Shown: positions 19,483 to 28,573 of the stretch, one piece after another
How positions within the stretch are numbered: position 1 is the stretch's first letter
Layout of the letters: each line of letters opens with the position of its first letter
Source of the DNA: Laribacter hongkongensis DSM 14985
GTDB taxonomy: Bacteria; Pseudomonadota; Gammaproteobacteria; Burkholderiales; Aquaspirillaceae
DNA: 64,000 bases
Direction: 5' to 3'
Assembly: GCF_000423285.1 (NCBI RefSeq)
Contig: NZ_KE383997.1
Span: 59,556-123,555, forward strand
Position numbers and translations under genes: made by a program
Notes under the pieces: generated by a model
Seen by the model: the letters and a program-made list of their open reading frames with translations, nothing else
The model's database searches: none
Told to the model about the DNA's origin: nothing

Positions 19483-19737
19483 ATGGCAAAAAAACTGGCA
19501 GTCACCATCCGGCTGGAAATGGACGTCCCGGACAGCTGGGAAGTGGTCCGGACCGCAGACGGCGTGGAAATCCTGCAACTGGCTCCGGACCAGTTCATGG
19601 ACCTGACCTTTGAACCGATGGTAGCCCGTGACGTGGAGGGCGAATGGAGCAACGCCGTCAGCGACGAATTCATGGACGAACTGCTGGACATGGTCGAATC
19701 GGAAGACGTGACCTACGACATCCAGCAGCTCCAGTAA
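19483..19737 (+). CDS. Small acidic protein of unknown function
   Basis: The frame gives 84 residues from MAKKLAVTIRLEMDVPDSWE to VTYDIQQLQ. GAAGGA lies 9 bases before the ATG at 19483. It is acidic and contains two predicted strands and a helix (DEFMDELLDMVESED). It follows yheS by 80 bases and is closed by a clear terminator, which supports a real gene. I recognise no family. Confidence 0.78.
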   Translation: MAKKLAVTIRLEMDVPDSWEVVRTADGVEILQLAPDQFMDLTFEPMVARDVEGEWSNAVSDEFMDELLDMVESEDVTYDIQQLQ

Positions 19738-19761
19738 GCCGGTCAGCCGGCATTCCGGTCA

Positions 19762-19792
19762 GGGCCACCCGTTGCGGTGGCCCTTGTCTTTT
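19762..19792 (+). terminator. Intrinsic terminator after the small acidic gene
   Basis: Arms GGGCCACC (19762-19769) and GGTGGCCC (19776-19783) are followed by TTGTCTTTT. It ends the rightward unit just where the convergent DHH gene ends. Confidence 0.8.
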
Positions 19793-20646
19793 CAGGCCTC
19801 GCCAGCACCCTTGATGTAGCGGGCAATGAAATAGTCGCAGGCCGGGTTGTTGAGGGGGATGCGGAACCCCGCTGCGGCCTCGTGCCCGCCTCCGCCGAAC
19901 AGCGAAGCCATTTCTGCCACATCGATGGTGCCGTTGCGGGCGCGCAGGCTGACGTAAAGCTGGCCGCCCTCGATACGCCAGAGCATGGCAAACGTGCCGT
20001 TCTGCCGGTACAGCAGCTCGCCCACCCTGGAGGTAAACAGGCTGGCGCAGTTGAGTTTGTGCCCCTGCACGCCGGACAGGCGCACCGGCTCGGCTGACTG
20101 CGCCATGATCTGCGCCAGACTTTCGTATTTGCGGTTCATGTGCCGCCCGACCTGCAGGATTTCGTCCAGCCGGGCGGCGTCCAGTGTGGCCAGCTCGTGC
20201 CAGACGGAAAACTCGAACGGGCGGGTATCGAGATAGGCGAGGAAATCCGCCGACACGGGATCGCGCCAGCGCCAGATATCCCGGTCCTCGATGAAATCGA
20301 TCAGGCGGGGAGCCGGCTGGTCCGGATGGAAGTATTCCCACGCCAGACGGGCGCCGCATTTCTCCATGTCGAAAAACGCCCCCGGAAACCCCTCCAGATC
20401 CGCTTGGGCGGTCTTGTGGTGGTCCAGCACCACAATGGAGCGGGCGACATCCTTCATGGCCTGCAACATCGGCCGGGGAAAGCTGTAATCAAGGATGTAG
20501 ACATCCAGCCCGGTGACATTCAGGACCGGATAGCTGCCGTACTCGGCCGGCACGTACTCGGCACTCTCTCCCAGACGCAGCCACGCCGCATAGGCGGCAC
20601 CGAAGCCATCCGGACAATGGCCGTGATACACCACCAGTGACGCCAT
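19792..20646 (-). CDS. DHH/DHHA1-family phosphoesterase
   Basis: This 284-residue protein starts MASLVVYHGHCPDGFGAAYA, a DHH-type metal-binding opening. DVYILDYSFPRP and the family motif SIVVLDHHKTAQ follow. The C-terminus has the DHHA1 substrate-binding motif SLFGGGGHEAAAGFRIPL. Relatives hydrolyse phosphodiester bonds in small oligonucleotides or similar substrates; the exact substrate is unknown here. The ATG at 20646 has AGAGGTGG upstream; a longer frame to 20733 adds a non-conserved leader and was not used. It is a single gene, convergent with the upstream rightward unit. Confidence 0.87.
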   Translation of the reverse strand: MASLVVYHGHCPDGFGAAYAAWLRLGESAEYVPAEYGSYPVLNVTGLDVYILDYSFPRPMLQAMKDVARSIVVLDHHKTAQADLEGFPGAFFDMEKCGARLAWEYFHPDQPAPRLIDFIEDRDIWRWRDPVSADFLAYLDTRPFEFSVWHELATLDAARLDEILQVGRHMNRKYESLAQIMAQSAEPVRLSGVQGHKLNCASLFTSRVGELLYRQNGTFAMLWRIEGGQLYVSLRARNGTIDVAEMASLFGGGGHEAAAGFRIPLNNPACDYFIARYIKGAGEA

Positions 20647-20915
20647 GTGTTTGCCACCTCTTGCTGCATTGCAGTAATGCGGTGGGATCGTATGCCTGTT
20701 GCGTACCGTTTGCCACGCCAAAAAGGTAAGCATTGCATTCTTTTATGACATGAACGGATACAGGCCATGCCTTGCCGGCCCTTCATGCCCCTCCCGAAAT
20801 CCTGCACGGTTATCCATGCAGATCAAAAGGTTGCATTAACGACATGCCATGCCGCCACGATCCGGTCATTCCGTTTTTGCCACGGTGGTTCTGCCACGCC
20901 TTCATTCCTGTTGTC

Positions 20916-20934
20916 ATAGTCAAATTAAAACTAT
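20916..20934. promoter_or_regulatory. Dyad in the AT-rich region upstream of catalase
   Basis: ATAGT (20916-20920) and ACTAT (20930-20934) are separated by nine AT-rich bases, about 170 bases before the catalase start. Spacing does not match the ATAG-N7-CTAT OxyR half-site, so assignment to OxyR is not justified; it is only a candidate operator. Confidence 0.3.
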
Positions 20935-21008
20935 CAGCAATAAATTATCAATTTAATTTTTAAATTCATTTGCGACAGAATGCCTCCATCGCCAACGGGA
21001 GTTCTGCC

Positions 21009-21071
21009 ATGAAACAGGCACTGACCGACCAGTTCGTTGAGCTGTTTGCCAACCTCGTCTGGCTACAGTAG
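21009..21071 (+). CDS. Possible 20-residue leader peptide upstream of catalase
   Basis: ATG at 21009 opens a frame reading [20 protein letters not shown] and stopping at TAG 21069-21071, 31 bases before the catalase ATG. ACGGGAG lies 8 bases before the start, a plausible ribosome-binding site. It may be a translated upstream frame affecting catalase expression, or chance. There is no homology I can name. Confidence 0.35.
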   Translation: MKQALTDQFVELFANLVWLQ

Positions 21072-21102
21072 TCCCCCTTCATTCCATACAAGGAGCCTTG
21101 CC

Positions 21103-22551
21103 ATGAATCGCACCCAACTCACTACCCAGGCCGGCGCACCGGTGGCCGACAACCAGAACAGCCTGACTGCCGGCGCCCGTGGCCCGATGTTGCTGCAGGA
21201 CGTGTGGTTCCTAGAAAAGCTGGCCCATTTCGACCGCGAAGTGATCCCCGAGCGCCGCGTGCATGCCAAGGGCTCGGGTGCGTTCGGCACCTTCACCGTT
21301 ACGGGCGACATCACCCGCTACACCAAGGCTGCCCTGTTCGCCCAGCCGGGCAAGCAAACCCCGCTTTTCGTGCGCTTTTCCACCGTCGCAGGTGAACGGG
21401 GGGCGGCAGATGCCGAGCGCGACGTGCGTGGTTTTGCCGTCAAGTTCTACACCGAAGAAGGCAACTGGGATCTGGTAGGCAACAATACGCCGGTGTTCTT
21501 CATCCGCGACCCGCTCAAGTTCCCCGACTTCATCCATACGCAAAAACGTGATCCGCGCACCAACCTGCGCAGCGCCGATGCAGCCTGGGATTTCTGGAAC
21601 CAGCATCCGGAAGCCCTGCATCAGGTCACCATCCTGATGTCGGACCGCGGCCTGCCGCAAAACTACCGCCAGATGCACGGCTTTGGCAGCCACACCTACA
21701 GCTTCGTCAACGCCGAAGGCGAGCGCTTCTGGGTGAAGTTCCACTTCAAGTCGCAGCAAGGCATCGCCAACTACACCGACGAGGAAGCCGGCGAGCTGGT
21801 TGGCCGCGACCGGGAAAGCGCCCAGCGCGACCTGTACGAGCACATCCAGAATGGCGATTTTCCGCGCTGGAAGCTGTGCGTACAGGTCATGCCCGAGGCC
21901 GAGGCCCAGACCTACCGCATCAATCCTTTCGACCTGACCAAGGTCTGGCCGCACAGCGACTATCCGCTGATCGAGGTCGGCATCATGGAGCTCAACCGCA
22001 ACCCGGCCAATTACTTTGCCGAAGTCGAACAGGCCGCGCTCAATCCGTCCAACGTGGTGCCGGGCATAGGTTTCTCGCCGGACAAGATGCTGCAAGGCCG
22101 CCTGTTCTCGTATGGCGATGCCCAGCGTTACCGCCTTGGCGTCAACCACGGCCTGCTGCCGGTCAACGCACCGCGCTGCCCGTTCCATACTGCCCACCGC
22201 GACGGTGCCATGCGCTTTGACAACTATGGCGGCGATGCCGGTGACGGTTACCCGAACTACCAGCCCAGCCGCTTCGGCTCGGCAGCCGATGACAAGGCCC
22301 GCTACGACGAACCGGCCCTGGCACTCGACGGTGCAGCAGCCCGCTGGGATCACCGCGCCGACGACCAGGACTACTACAGCCAGCCGGCTGCCCTATTCCG
22401 CCTGTTCTCCGAGGCTGAAAAGCAGCGCCTGTTTGCCAATATCGCCCGCTCGCTGGGTGGTGCCAGCCTGGCCATCCAGCGCGACATGGTCGAGCACTTC
22501 AAACGCATTGATCCGGCCTATGGTGCTGGCGTCGAACGCGCCCTCGGGTAA
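21103..22551 (+). CDS. katA: Haem catalase (small-subunit, clade 3 type)
   Basis: This 482-residue enzyme dismutates hydrogen peroxide in the cytoplasm. The catalytic His54 lies in [15 protein letters not shown], the conserved Asn in [20 protein letters not shown], and the proximal haem Tyr in [18 protein letters not shown]. Length and the absence of a C-terminal flavodoxin-like domain fit small-subunit catalases. AAGGAG precedes the ATG at 21103 by 8 bases, and the N-terminus ([18 protein letters not shown]) is typical. It is a single gene with its own terminator. Confidence 0.96.
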   Translation: MNRTQLTTQAGAPVADNQNSLTAGARGPMLLQDVWFLEKLAHFDREVIPERRVHAKGSGAFGTFTVTGDITRYTKAALFAQPGKQTPLFVRFSTVAGERGAADAERDVRGFAVKFYTEEGNWDLVGNNTPVFFIRDPLKFPDFIHTQKRDPRTNLRSADAAWDFWNQHPEALHQVTILMSDRGLPQNYRQMHGFGSHTYSFVNAEGERFWVKFHFKSQQGIANYTDEEAGELVGRDRESAQRDLYEHIQNGDFPRWKLCVQVMPEAEAQTYRINPFDLTKVWPHSDYPLIEVGIMELNRNPANYFAEVEQAALNPSNVVPGIGFSPDKMLQGRLFSYGDAQRYRLGVNHGLLPVNAPRCPFHTAHRDGAMRFDNYGGDAGDGYPNYQPSRFGSAADDKARYDEPALALDGAAARWDHRADDQDYYSQPAALFRLFSEAEKQRLFANIARSLGGASLAIQRDMVEHFKRIDPAYGAGVERALG

Positions 22552-22654
22552 GGCAAATCCGGCGGCATGCGGGTAACCGGCAACACCTGCCGGCGGCCAT
22601 GCCGGAGATGGTTGCCCACTGCACCGGCAAGGCCGCCGGACTGGTCACCACAGC

Positions 22655-22685
22655 AAAAAGCCGCAGGCATCCCCTGCGGCTTTTT
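22655..22685. terminator. Bidirectional terminator after catalase
   Basis: A 13-base perfect stem AAAAAGCCGCAGG (22655-22667) / CCTGCGGCTTTTT (22673-22685) has a 5-base loop. T-runs on both strands let it serve catalase (+) and cysM (-). Confidence 0.88.
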
Positions 22686-22795
22686 GCATGCCGGCAACAG
22701 ATCCGGAGTTGCAGGCAATACCTGGTTTCCCTGCGGATCGGAGCCTGCCAGATCAGGATCTTGCCAGGGCTCGCCCGTGGTTTTGCCAGTGGCTC

Positions 22796-23695
22796 TCAGC
22801 CCGAAAACAACCCGGTCGACAGGTAGCGGTCACCACGGTCGCACACGATCGACACGATAACGGCACCGGACAGCACGGCATTGAGCCGCAAGGCCACAGC
22901 CAGCGCGCCACCGGATGATGGGCCGGCGAGGATGCCTTCTTCGCGCGCCAGCCGGCGGGTGGTGTCCTCGGCTTCCTGCTGCGTCACGTATTGCAGTTCG
23001 TCGATTTCCTCGAACCGGCAAATGGCCGGAACATACGGCGCTTCCCACTTGCGGATGCCGGGAATCTGGCTGCCGCTCGCCGGCTGCACGCCGATCACCT
23101 GTACCTCGGGATTCCGGGACTTGAGATAGCGCCCGGTCCCCATGATGGTGCCGGTCGTACCCATGCTGGACACAAAATGGGTCACGCTGCCAGCCGTGTC
23201 AGCCCAGATTTCCGGCCCGGTGCCGGCCATGTGGGCGGCCGGATTATCAAGGTTGGCAAACTGGTCGAGCATGACGGCGCCTTCGGTCGCACACAGGCGC
23301 CGGGCCTCGTCGATGGCCCCCGGCATCGATGCAGCCGCCGGTGTCAGCACCACCTCCGCACCGTAGGCGCGCATGGTGTCCACCCGTTCGGTGCTGGAAT
23401 TTTCCGGCATGACCAGGATCATGCGGTAGCCCATCACGGCAGCGGCCATCGCCAGCGCGATGCCGGTATTGCCGCTGGTGGGCTCGACCAGCGTGTCTCC
23501 CGGCCGGATGTCCCCGCGCGCTTCGGCAGCCCGGATCATGTTCAGGGCGGGCCGGTCCTTGACCGATCCGGCCGGATTGTTGCCTTCGAGCTTCAGCAAC
23601 ACGACATTGGAGCTGTCTCCCGGCAGGCGCTTGAGACGCACCAGTGGAGTGTGTCCGACAAATTCTTCCAGGCAACGAAACGCAGGCAGGGACAT
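22796..23695 (-). CDS. cysM: Cysteine synthase B (O-acetylserine sulfhydrylase)
   Basis: This 299-residue PLP enzyme makes cysteine from O-acetylserine and sulfide (or thiosulfate in the CysM type). The N-terminus reads FVGHTPLVRLKRLPG; the PLP lysine is Lys46 in NNPAGSVKDRPAL. Substrate and phosphate loops are EPTSGNTGIALAMAA and SSMGTTGTIMGTGRYLK, and GILAGPSSGGALA lies near the C-terminus. Absence of the longer CysK loop and the sequence ILVMPENSSTERVDTMRAYG favour CysM. The start at 23695 matches the family; a longer frame would add 33 Cys-rich residues. Confidence 0.95.
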   Translation of the reverse strand: MSLPAFRCLEEFVGHTPLVRLKRLPGDSSNVVLLKLEGNNPAGSVKDRPALNMIRAAEARGDIRPGDTLVEPTSGNTGIALAMAAAVMGYRMILVMPENSSTERVDTMRAYGAEVVLTPAAASMPGAIDEARRLCATEGAVMLDQFANLDNPAAHMAGTGPEIWADTAGSVTHFVSSMGTTGTIMGTGRYLKSRNPEVQVIGVQPASGSQIPGIRKWEAPYVPAICRFEEIDELQYVTQQEAEDTTRRLAREEGILAGPSSGGALAVALRLNAVLSGAVIVSIVCDRGDRYLSTGLFSG

Positions 23696-24047
23696 GGGCA
23701 GACCGACGGGGCGCAAAAGTGCGCATGGTAGCGCCTGACAGCCCGTTCCGCACCTCCGGCAACAGCTTACCGGCAGGCTATCCATGTCAGACAATCAGAT
23801 TTAGCAACTTGACATTAAATTTAATGAAACATGATTTTTTTTAAATATTTCAAAAAAATAACCATTCAAGAAAAACATTAGCGTCAACACCAGACACCTT
23901 CTTTACAAGATGGCTTTGAGGCAAAAACCCGATTGACATAGTCTTTTGCGCGCTCCGACACAAAAACACAATGGAGCTGGAGGAGAGAAGACCGCCTGGC
24001 TGCCCGCCGTACCCGCAGACAGCGACCTTCCCAACCAAGGAGAAAAC
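23696..24047. other. Intergenic promoter region of cysM and the first yjcH-actP pair
   Basis: This 352-base divergent region holds an AT-rich block (about 23800-23880) and a TTGACA at 23933-23938 that could be a -35 box for the rightward operon. No good -10 partner was found at normal spacing. AAGGAG lies 8 bases before the yjcH start. Confidence 0.4.
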
Positions 24048-24359
24048 ATGTCCAACCCTGCTTTTCACGCGGTCAAGGCCAGCCCTGCATTCCGCGAACT
24101 GGCACAAAAGCGTTCACTCACGGCCTGGTCCCTGACGGCCATCGTTCTGGGAACTTATTACTGCTACATGCTGGTCGTCGCCTTGCGGCCGGACATCCTG
24201 CATGCTCCGCTGACTGAAGGCGGCATGCTGACAGTCGGCGTACCGGTGGCAGCCCTGATCATCGTCTTCAGCTGGGCCATGACCGGTGTCTACATCTGGC
24301 GTGCCAACGGCGAATTCGAGCGCCTGAACCGCGCCATCATCGAGGAGGCCGGCAAATGA
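24048..24359 (+). CDS. yjcH: DUF485 membrane protein YjcH (first copy)
   Basis: This 103-residue protein has two TM helices (about 25-47 [20 protein letters not shown] and 60-82 [20 protein letters not shown]) and the DUF485 C-terminal motif [20 protein letters not shown]. YjcH is routinely encoded just before the acetate permease ActP, and its role is unclear (possibly assembly or regulation of the symporter). Its stop overlaps the actP start by 4 bases (ATGA), implying translational coupling. A second pair lies at 57029-59007. Confidence 0.93.
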   Translation: MSNPAFHAVKASPAFRELAQKRSLTAWSLTAIVLGTYYCYMLVVALRPDILHAPLTEGGMLTVGVPVAALIIVFSWAMTGVYIWRANGEFERLNRAIIEEAGK

Positions 24360-26032
24360 TGTCCGCCCTGCTCACCCGCCTGACCGCTCTCGTCGTGGGC
24401 TGCCTGCCGGCCCTTGCCTTTGCCGGCCCCGCCATCGAAGGCACCGTCCAGAAACAGCCCCTCAACATTCATGCCATAGGCATGTTTTTTGTGTTTGTGG
24501 CCGGAACACTGATGATTACGGCCTGGGCTGCCCGCCGCACCCGCTCCGCGTCGGACTTCTACACTGCCGGCGGCGGCATTACCGGTTTCCAGAACGGTCT
24601 GGCCATTGCCGGTGACTACATGTCTGCCGCCACCCTGCTGGGCCTGTCGTCCATGGTGTTCGCCAAGGGTTACGACGGCTTCATCTATACCGTCGGTTTC
24701 TTCGTCGGCTGGCCGATCATCATGTTCCTGATGGCCGAGCGCCTGCGCAATCTTGGCCGCTTCACCTTTGCCGACATCGCCAGCTACCGGCTGGACCAGA
24801 CCAAGATCCGCAGCTTTGCCGCTTTCGGTTCGCTGACCGTGGTGTGCTTCTACCTGATCGTGCAGATGGTCGGTGCCGGCCAACTGATCCAGTTGCTGTT
24901 CGGCCTCGACTACCCGGTGGCCGTGGTGGTGGTCGGCATCGTGATGATGATCTACGTCACCTTCGGCGGCATGATTGCCACCACCTGGGTGCAGATCATC
25001 AAGGCCGTCCTGCTGCTGGTCGGTGGCACCGTGCTGGCCATCATGTCCATGAGCCACTTCGGCTTCAGCTACGAAACTCTCGCCCGGAAAGCCGTGGAAG
25101 CCCACAAGGACGGCTTCAGCATCATGGGACCGGGTTCGATGCTGGCTGATCCGGTCAATACCGCCTCGATGTCGCTGGGCCTGGTCTTCGGCATCGCCGG
25201 CCTGCCGCACATCATGATGCGTTTCTTTACCGTGCCGAACGCCAAGGAAGCCCGCAAGAGCGTGTTCTACGCCACCGGCTTCATCGGCTTCTTCTTCCTC
25301 GTCGTGTGCACGCTGGGCTTTGCCGCCATCGTCATCGTCGGCACCAATCCACAGTACTTCGAGAACGGCAACCTGGCCGGCAAGCTGATCGGTGGTGGCA
25401 ACATGACGGCCATGCACCTGGCACAGGCAGTCGGCGGCAACATCTTCCTCGGCTTCCTGTCTGCCGTGGCCTTTGCCACCATCCTGGCCGTCGTGGCCGG
25501 TCTGGCACTGGCCGGTGCATCGGCCATCTCGCACGACCTCTACGCCACGGTCATCAAGAAGGGCCAAGCCAGCGAGAAGAGCGAACTGAAGGTATCGAAG
25601 ATTGCTGCCATCGTGATCGGGGTACTGGCCATCGTGCTGGGCATCCTGTTCGAAAAGATGAACGTGGCCTTCCTCGTCGGCCTGACGTTCGGCGTGGCCG
25701 CCTCGACCAACTTCCCGATCCTGCTGCTGTCGATGTACTGGAAAGGCCTGACGACCAAGGGTGCCCTGATCGGTGGCACGGTCGGTCTGGTCAGCGCCGT
25801 GACGCTGGTCGTGCTGTCGAAGTCGGTATGGGTCACGGTACTCGGTCATGAAGCACCGGTGTTCCCCTACGAACACCCGGCGCTGTTCTCGATGCCCCTG
25901 GCCTTCATCGTCACCATGCTGGTTTCGGTGCTGGACGGCAGCCTGCAAGCCAGGCGCGAGCGTGAAGCATTCGATGACCAGTACGTGCGCGCCCAGACCG
26001 GTATCGGTGCCGCTGCCGCCCACGCGCACTGA
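24356..26032 (+). CDS. actP: Cation/acetate symporter ActP (first copy)
   Basis: This 558-residue sodium:solute symporter family protein has an N-terminal signal-like segment ([12 protein letters not shown] before GPAIEG), then about 13 TM helices. Family segments include [60 protein letters not shown] and [20 protein letters not shown]. ActP imports acetate and other short carboxylates across the inner membrane. It is about as long as the second copy and clearly paralogous along the whole length. It is coupled to yjcH and followed by a terminator, without acs nearby. Confidence 0.95.
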   Translation: MMSALLTRLTALVVGCLPALAFAGPAIEGTVQKQPLNIHAIGMFFVFVAGTLMITAWAARRTRSASDFYTAGGGITGFQNGLAIAGDYMSAATLLGLSSMVFAKGYDGFIYTVGFFVGWPIIMFLMAERLRNLGRFTFADIASYRLDQTKIRSFAAFGSLTVVCFYLIVQMVGAGQLIQLLFGLDYPVAVVVVGIVMMIYVTFGGMIATTWVQIIKAVLLLVGGTVLAIMSMSHFGFSYETLARKAVEAHKDGFSIMGPGSMLADPVNTASMSLGLVFGIAGLPHIMMRFFTVPNAKEARKSVFYATGFIGFFFLVVCTLGFAAIVIVGTNPQYFENGNLAGKLIGGGNMTAMHLAQAVGGNIFLGFLSAVAFATILAVVAGLALAGASAISHDLYATVIKKGQASEKSELKVSKIAAIVIGVLAIVLGILFEKMNVAFLVGLTFGVAASTNFPILLLSMYWKGLTTKGALIGGTVGLVSAVTLVVLSKSVWVTVLGHEAPVFPYEHPALFSMPLAFIVTMLVSVLDGSLQARREREAFDDQYVRAQTGIGAAAAHAH

Positions 26033-26058
26033 CCACCAGACGCTGTTCTTGATGTACG

Positions 26059-26086
26059 AGGCCCAGCCGTTCAGGCTGGGCCTTTT
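26059..26086 (+). terminator. Terminator after the first actP
   Basis: Arms AGGCCCAGCC (26059-26068) and GGCTGGGCCT (26074-26083) run into TTTT (26083-26086). Confidence 0.85.
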
Positions 26087-26511
26087 GTCATCTTGCAACT
26101 GACCGGCCCCGGAACATCCTCCTTGTAGTCCGGGCATCCTGTCCGCACTGCATGACCGCATGCCTTGCCGCCTCGGGCACACGGGCAGGCTTTGTCAACC
26201 AGCGCAGGGCAGCGCCGGCAGACGCAGAAGAACTCACTCCGGGCAAACGGCACATGCCGGACGACTGAATACGGCCAACGCCAAAATCCTGATGGCATCA
26301 CGAAAACGGCCGGCCAGTCCGGTACGACCAGACGGGGAAAACACAGCAGCAGGCTGCCAATGGATACATGCCATAAGCCGTGCGGACACACAGACCAGAG
26401 CGGAAAAACCGGCCCGGGCAGAATTGCGTGACAGCGGTCTGTCAGTCTCCGGCAGGAACAGGACAACAACACAGGCCGGATACCGCCCGCTGCAACCTGC
26501 CGGAACCGGAG
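26087..26511. other. Gap with no recognisable gene
   Basis: These 425 bases between the actP terminator and the 3' end of the leftward regulator gene hold no frame with recognisable homology and no clear RNA element. Confidence 0.5.
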
Positions 26512-27108
26512 TTACCGGCGGTCTGCCTGACGCAGGATCAGCAGCAGTTGCAGGCGGTTGCTGACGCCGAATTTCTGGAACAGCGAACTCAGGTGTGCCT
26601 TGACCGTACGTTCGCTGATCGCCAGCTCACTGGCGATTTCCTTGTTCGACAGGCCCTGGCTCAAGGCGCCGGCTACCTGTTCTTCCCGGCCGGACATGGC
26701 AGAACGCCTGTCGTCTTCGGCCGGACGGACATCCTCCACCCGCCGTAGCCGGGCAAACAGCGTCTGGTCCACCCAGGTATTGCCTTCCCCGATGGACTGG
26801 CACATCAGTTGCAGACAGGCAGGCGTACTCCAGCGCGCACCGTAGCCCACGGCGCCGGCATAAAGCCAGGCCAGGCCCGTCTGCTCATCCGGTCTGGCGG
26901 TCAGTACCACCACGCGGTGCCGGGCCAGCAAGCTGAGGCTGGCAGCAGGCGCCAGCTGCGGATAGCCGTCGGCATCCAGCAAGACGATGCCGGGCCGGGC
27001 CTGTCCGAGCGCCTCCAGCGTGGCCACCTGTGCCCCCGTTCCTCCCAGGCCCGCTTGCCAGTGAGCCAGCACGTCCGGGTCCGGACTGACCAGATAGGGC
27101 GCACGCAT
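26512..27108 (-). CDS. LuxR/NarL-type regulator with a degenerate receiver domain
   Basis: This protein of about 198 residues has a C-terminal GerE/LuxR helix-turn-helix (SGREEQVAGALSQGLSNKEI, then ASELAISERTVKAHLSSLFQ). The N-terminal half looks like a receiver: IVLLDADGY carries a possible phospho-acceptor Asp and VVVLTA the conserved Thr. The usual acidic pair is replaced by VSPDPDVL and the conserved Lys is not evident (GYGARWS), so phosphorylation may be lost. It directly follows the HlyD-type gene of the secretion operon (ATG 1 base after its stop), so it probably belongs to that operon. A GTG at 27120 is an alternative, overlapping start. Confidence 0.85.
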   Translation of the reverse strand: MRAPYLVSPDPDVLAHWQAGLGGTGAQVATLEALGQARPGIVLLDADGYPQLAPAASLSLLARHRVVVLTARPDEQTGLAWLYAGAVGYGARWSTPACLQLMCQSIGEGNTWVDQTLFARLRRVEDVRPAEDDRRSAMSGREEQVAGALSQGLSNKEIASELAISERTVKAHLSSLFQKFGVSNRLQLLLILRQADRR

Positions 27109-27109
27109 G

Positions 27110-28573
27110 TCAGCGCTCACTCAGCGCCGTGGCCTTGGCGCGCAGGACCGGCTTCAGCAGATACGACAGCACGGTCTTTTTGCCGGTCATGATGTCCACC
27201 TGCGCCACCATGCCGGGAATGATGGGCAGCTTCATGTCACCCAGCGTCGCACCTTTGGTACGCACCTTGACTACATAAAAGGCATTGCCCTTTTCATCGG
27301 TGATCGTGTCGGCGCCGATGGTTTCCAGCACCCCCTCCATCCCGCCATAGATGGTGAAGTCGTAGGCAGTAAAGCGGACCACGGCTTTCTGGCCCGGATG
27401 CAGGAAAGCAATGTCACGCGGCGAAATCCGGGTTTCGAGCAGCAGCGAAGCTTCGAGCGGCACGATTTCGATGATGTCCTTGCCAGGCTGCACCACGCCG
27501 CCCACGGTGTTGGTAAACAGCTGCTTGACCTCACCCCGCACCGGCGAGCGGATTTCCGTCTGCCGGACCTTGTCCTGCAGGGCCACGCTGCCTTCAGACA
27601 GGGCATTGAGCTTGCCCATGGTTTCGGTCAGCTGCGTACTGGCTTCATTGCGGAAAGCCAGTTCCACTTCCTCGATCTTGCGCCGGGCTTCGTCAATGGC
27701 AGCCTGGGTACGCGGGATCTGCGCACCGGCCATGTCCCGCTCGCCCCGGAAACGGGCAAGATCCCGCTCAAGCCTCAGCAGGTCGACTTCGGATACGGCA
27801 CCCACGTCCTTGAGCGGACGGGTCACGCGCAGTTCCTGCGCAGTCAGGTCATAGCTCTGCGCTGCCTGGGCACGCCGTGCCTGCGCTTCGCGCAGCTCCT
27901 GCGTGCGTTGCGCCATCTGCTGCCGGGCAATCGACACGCTGGCGTCCAGCTCCATCTTGCGGGAGGTGTAAAGCTCCATCTCCTGCTGGGCAATGCCCGG
28001 TGCAAACTGCGTCACCTCGGCCGGCATCTCGAACGGCACATCATTGGCCAGGGCACGCAGCCGCGCCCCTTTGGCCTGGAGGGCGTAGTACTGAGCCTGG
28101 TTTTCCCGCAGGTTGGACACGAAGCGGGTACTGTCGATCTTCAGCAGCAACTCGCCCTTTTTCACGGTCTGGCCCGGGCGCGCCAGGATTTCAGTCACCA
28201 CCCCGCCGTCCAGACTCTGCAAGACCTGGTTCTGCCCCGAGGGCACTACCTTGCCCTCGCCACGCGATACCTCGTCGATTTTGGCAAAGGCGGCCCACAA
28301 GACCGCTACCAGCAGGCAACCCAGCATGCTCCAGACAAAAATGCGGGGCCGGCGCGGGGATTCTTCGCGCATGAACCATTCGGCATCAGTAACGAAATCC
28401 TGCTGGTCATCCTGTTCTTTCAGGCTGAGCCACTGGTCGAGCTTGCGGTCCACCCTGGATCGCCAGAGGTTGAAACGCGCCACGACAGCGGCCAGCAGCC
28501 GGTGTCTTGCCGTCGAGGCCGGTGCCTCCTCCCCGGAGCCGGGTACGGACGGGGGCAATTCTGGCTTGTTCAT
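27110..28573 (-). CDS. lapC: Type I secretion membrane fusion protein (HlyD/LapC family)
   Basis: This 487-residue protein has a cytoplasmic N-terminus, a single TM helix (about 75-97, RIFVWSMLGCLLVAVLWAAF), a first lipoyl half (VTEILARPGQTVKKGELLLK), long coiled-coil helices (about 140-320) and the second lipoyl half (QTEIRSPVRGEVKQLFTNTV), ending with the HlyD barrel (VVRFTAYDFTIYGGMEGVLE). It joins the inner-membrane ABC exporter to a TolC-like channel. Its start overlaps the stop of the ABC gene by 4 bases (ATGA), so the two are translationally coupled. Confidence 0.94.
   Translation of the reverse strand: MNKPELPPSVPGSGEEAPASTARHRLLAAVVARFNLWRSRVDRKLDQWLSLKEQDDQQDFVTDAEWFMREESPRRPRIFVWSMLGCLLVAVLWAAFAKIDEVSRGEGKVVPSGQNQVLQSLDGGVVTEILARPGQTVKKGELLLKIDSTRFVSNLRENQAQYYALQAKGARLRALANDVPFEMPAEVTQFAPGIAQQEMELYTSRKMELDASVSIARQQMAQRTQELREAQARRAQAAQSYDLTAQELRVTRPLKDVGAVSEVDLLRLERDLARFRGERDMAGAQIPRTQAAIDEARRKIEEVELAFRNEASTQLTETMGKLNALSEGSVALQDKVRQTEIRSPVRGEVKQLFTNTVGGVVQPGKDIIEIVPLEASLLLETRISPRDIAFLHPGQKAVVRFTAYDFTIYGGMEGVLETIGADTITDEKGNAFYVVKVRTKGATLGDMKLPIIPGMVAQVDIMTGKKTVLSYLLKPVLRAKATALSER

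Noticed and set aside
20916..20934. OxyR site upstream of catalase
   Set aside because: The ATAG/CTAT half-sites are 11 bases apart instead of 7, so the consensus is not met; kept only as a generic dyad.
24290..26182. Long open frame antisense to actP (630 codons)
   Set aside because: His/Gln/Asp-rich low-complexity composition is the antisense shadow of a hydrophobic membrane protein; the same shadow appears opposite the second actP.
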